Origin: Bradyrhizobium sp. cir1
Lineage (GTDB): Bacteria > Pseudomonadota > Alphaproteobacteria > Rhizobiales > Xanthobacteraceae
Assembly (NCBI RefSeq): GCF_014198245.1
Contig: NZ_JACIHE010000010.1
Span: 203,512-267,511 of the forward strand
DNA: 64,000 nt
Direction of reading: 5' to 3'
The notes beneath the pieces were generated by a model. That model did no database searches and was not told where the DNA came from. It was given only the letters and a program-made list of their open reading frames with translations. Made by a program: the position numbers and the translations under genes. Positions within the stretch are counted from its first letter, which is position 1, and each line of letters starts with the position of its first letter. This document shows, one piece after another, positions 23,876-31,180 of this stretch.

Positions 23876-26800
23876 ATGTTAGACGTAACTGCGAAGCAGG
23901 GGTCCGCGTGCATCCGGCTTGTGATCGTCGATCCACAACCGATCGTTCTGCAGGGGCTGAAGTCGGTATTCGGGGCAGAGCAGGACTTCGACGTTGTCGC
24001 ATCGTCCAGCGACGGGACAAGCTGCCTCGAAACAATCCGGAAATTGAGGCCCGACGTCGCGCTGCTTGCCGACACGCTGCCGGATCTGACGGTATCCGAG
24101 CTCCTCGCGATTGCAAAAGCTGAGAAGCTTCCCACGCGCCTGGTGTTCTTTGCCGAGTTCGACACCGACCGCGATCTGACCGCAGCCATCGCTGCCGGCG
24201 CCTGCAGCGTCATTTCGAAGTACGCCTCTCCCGACACCATGCTGCGATCACTGCGGCTGATGACGAAGCGCTTTGCGGCGCCGGAGCAGTCCTATCCCTG
24301 GCCAACCGGCAAGGAAGCTGACGGCGGCAAAATTGAAAAGATGCTGGAGCTATTGACGCACCGGGAACGTCAAATTGCACGGCTGGTGTCGGAAGGAAAG
24401 TCGAACAAGGAGATCGCGCGCCAGCTCAACGTTTCCCACGGGACAGTCAAGGTCCACCTGTACAATATTTTTCAGAAGCTTGAGATCACCAACAGAACTG
24501 TGCTCGCGACCCTCGCGTTGTTACAACGCACCTCCGGCTTCGGCACGCTCGCGCTGGCGTTCCTCGCGGTCGCAATTGCGGACGAGCTCAAGGCGGCGGA
24601 AGCGAACGACATGCTTCCGAATGACGACGGCATCGGCCACGCGGGACAGCACGCCGAATATGAGCCCTGGAAAAAAGCCATTCTCAGGCACCTCATCGTC
24701 TGGGAATCCGCCGAGACGCCCCCGCTCACCCAGAGGGACGTTCTTGCCAGGGTGAGCCAGGTCACGAACCCGGCGGTGGCAATGGAAGCGCAGCGCGCGG
24801 CTGAGCAATCTGGTGGCGCGAAACTATGGAAAGACTACGGTCCGGTTGGATCGAGCACGCCCAATCTTCCTGCGCTTTTACTGCGAGGAACCAGCGACAC
24901 ACAGATTGGAGGTGCCCCGACCCTGGAAGACCTGTTCCCGCGGCTTGCTTCCAATCCGATGTCGGCTCAGGGAGGGTATAGCACTTTTGCCACTCTCGCC
25001 GGCGCGTTGATCTACGCACTGCACGACCCCCATCTCGCCGCACAGACGCATGGCACGGGTCAAGCGTCGCTCGACAGCTTCCTGGCCGTCACCGGAGAGA
25101 ATGCGACTGCAAGAGTGGCCGCGATCACCAATGCCGACGCCCATCATGTCGACAACTCAGCCACGGGTTTCCTTGCGCACGATTCCCGCCTGCCTTCCGC
25201 GTCTGTGGTCACTGGAAACGAAGGCGTCGCTGGAGATGACGCTCGGAGCCAGATGGGCGATGGCGCCGTGGTTGACAAATTCCAAAAACCTCTCGGCTTA
25301 TTGGTCTCTGGTCACGATGCCGGTGTTGGCGGAGATAGAAGCGATCACCTGACGGGCGGCAACGTCGATGAAGACGTTGCTCATCGCTCCCCGATCGATT
25401 CCAATTCTACGTCTTCCGAGTCTGGCTTCGATTTCGCATCCGGGGCGAGCAGGATCAATTTTGCGGCTTTCGGAGCGCTTGCCTGGCTGCATATGACAGC
25501 AGCAAGCAAGTCCATACCGCCACATACGCTCGCCTGGATCTACAACTCGGCCAGCAATGAAACGATCGTCTATGTGAATCCGACCGATCATGCCCTTGAT
25601 GTCGGGGATCGCGGCCTCGTGGAAATCCACCTGCAGGGGATTGTATCCATTGCGGAGTCGGATCTCGCCGGCCAGCCGGAAGGCACGGCTGTCGCGATCA
25701 CCTTGGAGCAGCTCGAAGAAGCGCTGGCATCGGCGGTCGCAACCGATGAGACTGTCTCGAGCACCGACAATGTCCATGCCATTGGCGGGGCAGGCGAGAG
25801 CACAGTCGAGACGGCCGGGGTTTGGAGCATTCGGGCCGACGACGGCTTGAGGTTTCAATTCGGGCAGACGCGGACCGGCCCAGGGGCGTCGACGAGGTTC
25901 GGAACCGTCACCAGCGATTCGGCGGATGCAACGCAAGAGAGCGAGGGTGCGTCTGCCGTGTCGGCTCACGCATCATCAATCGCGCTTGCTCATAGCGCGA
26001 CGGTCACGGCAGCTGAAAATCTCACATTCAAGAGTGAGGCGATCAATGCGGGCACCGGCGTTTCGTCGACTGGGCTGAACGAGATCGTCCAACCGGGCGT
26101 CGCAACGGCCGACAGCGCGGGCCGCGGCAACTCGGAGCATGCGTCGGAGCAAGGGTCTGAAAAAGCGGCGACGGAGGCGACTGAAGCTGAATCCAAGGCT
26201 GGCAACGGCGTCGGCAATGACAAGAAGACGGCCGAGGCGGCCGACGTGGACCACGGCAACTCGGAGCACGATTCACACTCACCCTCTGCAAACGGACCGA
26301 AAGCAGCCGACAGTGTCGAGCCGGACGTCGCAACGGCCGCTGGCGCGGGCCGCGGTAACTTGCAGCACGCTTCGGAGCCCGGGTCTGCAAAGGCGGCAGC
26401 CACGGAGGCGACTGAAGCCGAGTCCGCACCGGGCAACGGCGTCGGCAATGACAAGAAGACTGCAGAAGCGGCCTTCGTGGACCACGGCAACTCGGGGCAC
26501 GATTCACACTCACCCTCTGCAAACGCGCCGGAAGCAGCCGACAGTGTCGAGCCGGACGTCGCAACGGCCGCTGGCGCGGGCCGCGGTAACTTGCAGCACG
26601 CTTCGGAGCCCGGGTCTGCAAAGGCGGCAGCCACGGAGGCGGCTGAAGCTGACGCCAAGCCGGGCAACGGTCTCGGCAATGAGAAGAAGACGGCCGAGGC
26701 GGCCGACGAGGACCGCGACAACTCGGCGCACGATTTACACCCAAGCTCCGCGAACGGACCGAAGGCAGCCGAGGCCGTCGAACCGGACGTCGCAACGGCC

Positions 26801-27952
26801 GATAGCGCGAGCCACGGCAACTCGGATCACGCTTCGGAGCCGGAGTCTGCAAAGGCGGCGGTCACGGAGTTGACGGGAGCTGATTCCGCACCGGGCAACG
26901 GCGTCGGCAATGACAAGAAGGCGGCCGAGGCGGCCGACGTGGACCACGGCAACTCGGCGCACGATTTACACCCAAACTCCGCGAACGGACCGAAGGCAGC
27001 CGAGGCCGTCGAACCGGACGTCGCGACGGCCGATAGCGCGAGCCACGGCAACTCGGATCACGCTTCGGAGCCGGAGTCTGCAAAGGCGGCTGCGACAGAG
27101 CTGGCTGAAGCTGACACCACACCGGGCAACGGCGTCGGCAATGACAAGAAGGCGGCCGAGGCGGCCGACGTGGACCACGGCAACTCGGCGCACGATTTAC
27201 ACCCAAACTCCGCGAACGGACCGAAGGCAGCCGAGGTCGTCGAACCGGGCGTCGCGACGGCCGATAGCGCGGGCCGCGGTAACTCTGAGCACGCTTCGGA
27301 GCCGGAGTCTGCAAAGGCGGTAGCCGCGGAGCTGGCTGAAGCTGACGCCACACCGGGCAACGGTGTCGGCAATGACAAGAAGGCGGCTGAGGCGGCCGAC
27401 GTGGACCACGGCAACTCGGATCACGTTTCGGAGCCGGGGTCTGCAAAGGCGGCTGCGACGGAGCTGGCTGAAGCTGACACCACACCGGGCAACGGCGTCG
27501 GCAATGACAAGGCGGCCGAGGCGACCGACGTGGACCACGGCAACTCGGGGCACGATTCACACTCACCCTCTGCAAACGCACCGGAAGCAGCCGAGATCGT
27601 CGAACCGAGCGTCGCGACCGGTGGCAATGCCGGAGGCGGAAACTCGCAGCAGGCTGCGCAATCTGCTGCGATCGCATCAGAAGCGGTACAGCCGGCTAAA
27701 GCGGCGTCCGAGACCGGCGGTCCGGATCAAGAACTGGTATTCCGATTCGATAGCGTGGCTACTCCTTCCACTCTTGTCGCGGTGGTTGAGCTCAAAGAGC
27801 TTGATGATCCGCACGTCCCGCCCGGTCTGGACAAGCACCTCGAGATCATCGTCCAAATCACGTCTAGTGCGCTGGACGACCACGCGGCCAACCACGGCAA
27901 TAGCGGTTCGCATCCTGCCATTGCACATGGGGCTCATGACTTGCTGATTTGA
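23876..27952 (+). CDS. Giant receiver-like/LuxR-HTH protein with long tandem-repeat C-terminus
   Basis: A 1358-residue protein of a layout I do not recognise. Residues 13-133 form a NarL-type receiver domain that is degenerate: one Asp (D19) in the acidic pocket, and LLADTLP where LLD is expected, so the acceptor position is A65. K115 is kept. Residues about 159-217 are a normal LuxR/GerE helix-turn-helix (LTHRERQIARLVSEGKSNKE, HGTVKVHLYNIFQKLEI). Residues about 540-610 hold a compact module with AWIYNSASNETIVYVNPTD and GDRGLVEIHLQGI. Residues 742-1245 are five full units and one longer hybrid unit of a 77-residue acidic repeat. The end has ELVFRFDSVATPS and a His-rich tail. The start was chosen for GAGG at eight bases; an ATG at 23837 has none. 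Most LuxR-type regulators are about 210 residues. Confidence 0.85.
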   Translation: MLDVTAKQGSACIRLVIVDPQPIVLQGLKSVFGAEQDFDVVASSSDGTSCLETIRKLRPDVALLADTLPDLTVSELLAIAKAEKLPTRLVFFAEFDTDRDLTAAIAAGACSVISKYASPDTMLRSLRLMTKRFAAPEQSYPWPTGKEADGGKIEKMLELLTHRERQIARLVSEGKSNKEIARQLNVSHGTVKVHLYNIFQKLEITNRTVLATLALLQRTSGFGTLALAFLAVAIADELKAAEANDMLPNDDGIGHAGQHAEYEPWKKAILRHLIVWESAETPPLTQRDVLARVSQVTNPAVAMEAQRAAEQSGGAKLWKDYGPVGSSTPNLPALLLRGTSDTQIGGAPTLEDLFPRLASNPMSAQGGYSTFATLAGALIYALHDPHLAAQTHGTGQASLDSFLAVTGENATARVAAITNADAHHVDNSATGFLAHDSRLPSASVVTGNEGVAGDDARSQMGDGAVVDKFQKPLGLLVSGHDAGVGGDRSDHLTGGNVDEDVAHRSPIDSNSTSSESGFDFASGASRINFAAFGALAWLHMTAASKSIPPHTLAWIYNSASNETIVYVNPTDHALDVGDRGLVEIHLQGIVSIAESDLAGQPEGTAVAITLEQLEEALASAVATDETVSSTDNVHAIGGAGESTVETAGVWSIRADDGLRFQFGQTRTGPGASTRFGTVTSDSADATQESEGASAVSAHASSIALAHSATVTAAENLTFKSEAINAGTGVSSTGLNEIVQPGVATADSAGRGNSEHASEQGSEKAATEATEAESKAGNGVGNDKKTAEAADVDHGNSEHDSHSPSANGPKAADSVEPDVATAAGAGRGNLQHASEPGSAKAAATEATEAESAPGNGVGNDKKTAEAAFVDHGNSGHDSHSPSANAPEAADSVEPDVATAAGAGRGNLQHASEPGSAKAAATEAAEADAKPGNGLGNEKKTAEAADEDRDNSAHDLHPSSANGPKAAEAVEPDVATADSASHGNSDHASEPESAKAAVTELTGADSAPGNGVGNDKKAAEAADVDHGNSAHDLHPNSANGPKAAEAVEPDVATADSASHGNSDHASEPESAKAAATELAEADTTPGNGVGNDKKAAEAADVDHGNSAHDLHPNSANGPKAAEVVEPGVATADSAGRGNSEHASEPESAKAVAAELAEADATPGNGVGNDKKAAEAADVDHGNSDHVSEPGSAKAAATELAEADTTPGNGVGNDKAAEATDVDHGNSGHDSHSPSANAPEAAEIVEPSVATGGNAGGGNSQQAAQSAAIASEAVQPAKAASETGGPDQELVFRFDSVATPSTLVAVVELKELDDPHVPPGLDKHLEIIVQITSSALDDHAANHGNSGSHPAIAHGAHDLLI
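26099..27610 (+). repeat. 231-bp in-frame tandem repeats in the giant gene
   Basis: Units begin at 26099 (228 bp), 26327, 26558, 26789, 27020 (231 bp each) and 27251 (360 bp, a hybrid of two partial units). Each encodes about 77 residues beginning VATA and ending VEPD, with fixed PGNGVGNDKK and DHGNS motifs, and no Cys or Trp and almost no aromatic residue. Units 2 and 3 are identical over roughly their first 100 bases. Confidence 0.95.
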
Positions 27953-28023
27953 CGCGTTGCATTGTCATTGGCTGAAATGGGAAGGCGCGCGACCGCGGGG
28001 GGCCGGATGAGGGGAGAGCGGGC

Positions 28024-28052
28024 AAAATAAAACGGGGCCCGCAAGGGCCCCG
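28024..28052 (-). terminator. Rho-independent terminator of rpmG
   Basis: Stem CGGGGCCC, loop (TTGC on the minus strand), GGGCCCCG, then TTTTATTTT on the minus strand, 27 bases after the rpmG stop. It may also stop transcripts of the giant gene from the other side. Confidence 0.85.
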
Positions 28053-28078
28053 CAAAACTCTTCAACGCTTCGCCGATC

Positions 28079-28246
28079 TTACTTGATCTTGGCTTCGCGG
28101 AATTCGACGTGCTTGCGCGCGACCGGATCGTACTTCTTCTTGACCAGCTTGTCGGTCATGGTGCGCGAATTCTTCTTGGCGACGTAGTAGAAGCCGGTGT
28201 CGGCCGAGGACACGAGCTTGACCTTGATGGTGACCGCTTTGGCCAT
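28079..28246 (-). CDS. rpmG: 50S ribosomal protein L33
   Basis: A 55-residue ribosomal protein starting MAKAVTIKVKLVSSADTGF. The rest (YYVAKKNSRTMTDKLV, KKKYDPVARKHVEFREAKIK) matches bacterial L33. There are no CxxC pairs, so it is the zinc-free form. It is followed by a strong terminator and is transcribed alone. Confidence 0.95.
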   Translation of the reverse strand: MAKAVTIKVKLVSSADTGFYYVAKKNSRTMTDKLVKKKYDPVARKHVEFREAKIK

Positions 28247-28371
28247 GTTCTGAACCTCAGAATATCAGGGGAATCTGGAGCCGGCCAAACGGCCCGCGTT
28301 GGCCGGCAACCTAGCCAGAAACCGCCTGATGTCAAGGTTTTAGGACCGGAAATCTACCCGAAACGGCCCCA

Positions 28372-29697
28372 TTAGGCCTCGAAGAAGCGGTTTTTCGGCC
28401 GCGGCAGGCCCAGATTCTCCCTCAAAGTGGCCCCTTCATACTCTTTGCGGAAAATCCCGCGCCGCTGCAGCTCCGGGACCACCTTGTCGACGAAATCGTC
28501 GAGGCCTGCGGGTAGGAACGGGAACATGATGTTGAAACCGTCGGAGCCGCGCCCGACCAGCCATTCCTCCATCTGGTCGGCGATGGTTTTTGGCGTGCCG
28601 ACGAAGGACAGCCCGCCATAGCCGCCGACGCGCTGGGCGAGCTGGCGTACAGTGAGCTTTTCGCGGGCGGCGAGATCGACCATGCGCTGGCGGCCGCTCT
28701 TGCTGGCGTTGGTCTCGGGGATCTCGGGGAGGGGGCCATCGGGATCGAAGCCGGAGGCGTCGGTGCCGAGGATGACGGACAGCGAGGCGATGGCGCTGTC
28801 ATAGTGCACGCGGCTGTCGAGCAGCGCGCGCTTCTCCCTGGCCTCATCGACGCTGTCGCCGACAACGACGAAGGCCCCGGGGAGTATCTTGAGGTGCTCT
28901 GGATCGCGGCCGACCTTCTCCATGCGGCCCTTGATGTCGGCATAGAGCTTCTGGCCGTCGGCGAGGCTGCCGCCGCCGGTGAAAACCGCTTCCGCGGTCT
29001 CTGCGGCGAGCTGCTTGCCGTCTTCCGAGGCGCCGGCCTGCACGATCACCGGCCAGCCTTGCACCGGGCGGGCGATGTTGAGGGGACCACGCACCTTCAG
29101 ATATTTGCCGTTGTGATCGAGCGTGTGCATCTTGGCGGGATCGAAGAACAGGCCGCTCTCGACATCGCGCACGAAAGCGTCGTCGGCGAAGGAATCCCAC
29201 AGCCCCGTGACGACGTCGTAGAACTCGCGGGCGCGCTTGTAGCGCTCGGCATGCTCCATGTGGTCGTCGAGGCCGAAATTCAGCGCCGCGTCCGGATTCG
29301 AGGTGGTGACGATATTCCAGCCCGCGCGGCCGCCGCTGAGATGGTCGAGGGAAGCGAAGCGGCGTGCGACGTGATAGGGCTCGTCGAAGGTGGTCGAGCC
29401 GGTCGCGATCAGGCCGATGCGCTCGGTGACCGCCGAGAGCGCCGACAGCAGCGTGAACGGCTCGAACGATGTCACGGTGTGGCTGCGCTTGAGCGCGTTG
29501 ATCGGCATGTTCAGGACGGCGAGGTGATCGGCCATGAAGAAGGCGTCGAACTTGCCGGCCTCGAGCTTTTGAATCAGCTGCTTGATGTGACCGAAGTTGA
29601 AATTGGCGTCGGGCCAGGCCCCGGGATAGCGCCAGGCGCCGGTGTGGATGCTGATCGGGCGCATGAACGCGCCAAGCTTGAGTTGCCGTTGTGCCAT
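28372..29697 (-). CDS. LLM-class FMN-dependent monooxygenase (NtaA/SnaA/DszA family)
   Basis: A 441-residue flavin-dependent oxidoreductase of the bacterial luciferase superfamily. Features typical of the nitrilotriacetate/dibenzothiophene monooxygenase group are GAWRYPGAWPDANFNFGH near residue 20, KFDAFFMADHLAVL, GLIATGSTTFDEPYHVARRF, and RAGWNIVTTSNPDAALNFG. These enzymes use FMNH2 supplied by a separate reductase to oxidise sulfur- or nitrogen-containing organics. No flavin reductase or ABC transporter gene is adjacent. It interrupts the rpmG-NUDIX-DUF983-rnr series. Confidence 0.9.
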   Translation of the reverse strand: MAQRQLKLGAFMRPISIHTGAWRYPGAWPDANFNFGHIKQLIQKLEAGKFDAFFMADHLAVLNMPINALKRSHTVTSFEPFTLLSALSAVTERIGLIATGSTTFDEPYHVARRFASLDHLSGGRAGWNIVTTSNPDAALNFGLDDHMEHAERYKRAREFYDVVTGLWDSFADDAFVRDVESGLFFDPAKMHTLDHNGKYLKVRGPLNIARPVQGWPVIVQAGASEDGKQLAAETAEAVFTGGGSLADGQKLYADIKGRMEKVGRDPEHLKILPGAFVVVGDSVDEAREKRALLDSRVHYDSAIASLSVILGTDASGFDPDGPLPEIPETNASKSGRQRMVDLAAREKLTVRQLAQRVGGYGGLSFVGTPKTIADQMEEWLVGRGSDGFNIMFPFLPAGLDDFVDKVVPELQRRGIFRKEYEGATLRENLGLPRPKNRFFEA

Positions 29698-29806
29698 CGC
29701 CCCGTATCCGTTCTGGGTGTCGTTCGCAAAGACATAGGCACGCCCGGGAACTCCGCCATTGGGAGAGACGGGAAGAATTTTTTGTTTTTCGCAGATCTTT
29801 CAGCAC

Positions 29807-29910
29807 GTCATTCCGGGGCGCCGCAAAGCGGCGAACCCGGAATCCATTGGGCCGCAAAGACTGCCGAGCGATGGATTCCGGGTTCGCGCTTCGCGCGCCC
29901 CGGAATGACG
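29807..29910. repeat. Dispersed palindromic element, family A
   Basis: About 104 bp with ends GTCATTCCGGGGCGC and GCGCCCCGGAATGAC, and inner GGAATCCAT / ATGGATTCC. It lies between the LLM gene start and the NUDIX gene end and closely resembles the copy at 7593. Confidence 0.8.
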
Positions 29911-29952
29911 GAGGATAGAACTCGGACTTCGAACTACGCCGCAGCGCGCCAA

Positions 29953-30714
29953 CTAGCCCAAAATATCCTTCTGCATCTTGCCGCCGTAGAAATGGAAGAA
30001 CGGCACCGGCGCATCGTGCCGGAGCGGGCCGGTGGCAAGACGGCTGTCGAGCTCGTTGAGCACGTTGCGCGTCATCGGATGCAGGTCGGCGAGCGGTTTT
30101 GAGCCGAGCTCGACCCAGACCAGCTCGACCAGCTCCGCATCGGCATGGATCACGCCCTCGACGCGGTGGGTGATCGCGGAGGCATCCGCGGTGAAGAAGC
30201 GCGTGTCGAACCGCTTGACCCGGCCGGGCGGGGTGATCGCGCGCGCGATCAGGAACAGGCTGGAGGGGTCGGGCAAAAGGCCCGCATCGGCAAACGGCTT
30301 CCACGGACCTTCGAGCCTGGCCTTGCCCTCAGTTTTGTCTTGGGCCTTGCGGCCGAGGCAAAGACCGGTCTCCTCGCAGGCCTCGCGGATCGCGGCGATC
30401 GCGAGCGATTTTGCGCGCGAGGCCGGCGTCTTCGGGCTGCCCTTGGCGAGATTGGCTTCCAGCTCCGCGGTGACGGGCGCTGCAACCGGCACGCGATAGT
30501 CGTCCTTGTCGACGCGGCCGCCGGGGAAGACGAATTTTCCGGGCATGAACACCACCTTGTCGTGGCGCTTGCCGACCAGGACCTTTGGAATGGCGCCGCT
30601 GCGATCGACCAGGATCAGCGTCGCCGCATCCTTCGGGCGAAAGTAAGGATGATGGTCGGCTTCCTTGCCCTCGTGGATCTTGGCCTTCTCTTCCGCCTGC
30701 GAAATATCCGTCAT
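29953..30714 (-). CDS. NUDIX hydrolase with split Nudix box
   Basis: A 253-residue protein. FVFPGGRVDKDDYRV and REACEETGLCLG are the two halves of a Nudix box, separated by about 45 residues, as in the NUDT19/acyl-CoA-type subfamily. The substrate is therefore more likely a CoA derivative than a nucleotide triphosphate. The C-terminal region carries RFFTADA and an acidic ELVWVELGS. The Met of MTDISQAEEK is preferred to one four codons earlier. It lies 31 bases after DUF983 and is probably in one unit with rnr and topA. Confidence 0.83.
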   Translation of the reverse strand: MTDISQAEEKAKIHEGKEADHHPYFRPKDAATLILVDRSGAIPKVLVGKRHDKVVFMPGKFVFPGGRVDKDDYRVPVAAPVTAELEANLAKGSPKTPASRAKSLAIAAIREACEETGLCLGRKAQDKTEGKARLEGPWKPFADAGLLPDPSSLFLIARAITPPGRVKRFDTRFFTADASAITHRVEGVIHADAELVELVWVELGSKPLADLHPMTRNVLNELDSRLATGPLRHDAPVPFFHFYGGKMQKDILG

Positions 30715-30745
30715 GTCCTCACCCAAACCGTTTCTTGCTTATTGC

Positions 30746-31180
30746 TTAGACCGGCGGAATACCATCCGGAGGGTTGTCGTCAAAGCCGTGCATGCGCAGA
30801 GCCCATTGCAATCCGACCACGGCGCCCTTGACCGGCTGGAGCAGCGCGAGCGAGGCGACGAAGGTGAAGGGCAGATAGGCCGCAAAGCCGATCCAGACCG
30901 GCGTCGTGTAATTGGTCTCGATCCAGAGGATGGCCGGCACCACGACGTGGCCGACGATGACGATCACGAGATAGGCCGGCAGATCGTCGGCGCGGTGCGG
31001 CGTGAAATCGAGGCCGCAACTGGCGCAATTGTCTGCCGTCTTCAGGAAGGCGCGGAACAGCTTGCCCTCGCCGCAGCGCGGGCAGCGGCCGCGAAAGCCG
31101 CGCTTCATCGCCGTCCAGACGTCGCGTTTCTCGACGAGGCCGGTCTCGCGCGTCCAGATTTTCGGGGCCGTGCTCATCAT
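30746..31180 (-). CDS. DUF983 zinc-ribbon membrane protein
   Basis: A 144-residue protein with a zinc-ribbon at residues about 33-60 (RCPRCGEGKLFRAFLK, ADNCASCGLDF) followed by two membrane helices (LPAYLVIVIVGHVVVPAILW and a second after GFAAYLP). The family is widespread in alphaproteobacteria and its function is unknown. The start codon overlaps the rnr stop (TGATG), a sign of coupled translation. A second ATG lies immediately after. Confidence 0.87.
   Translation of the reverse strand: MMSTAPKIWTRETGLVEKRDVWTAMKRGFRGRCPRCGEGKLFRAFLKTADNCASCGLDFTPHRADDLPAYLVIVIVGHVVVPAILWIETNYTTPVWIGFAAYLPFTFVASLALLQPVKGAVVGLQWALRMHGFDDNPPDGIPPV

Noticed and set aside
26043..27677. Long Arg/Pro/Ser-rich ORFs on other frames across the repeat region
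   Set aside because: They are automatic by-products of the 231-bp repeat, whose length is a multiple of three, so every frame stays open.
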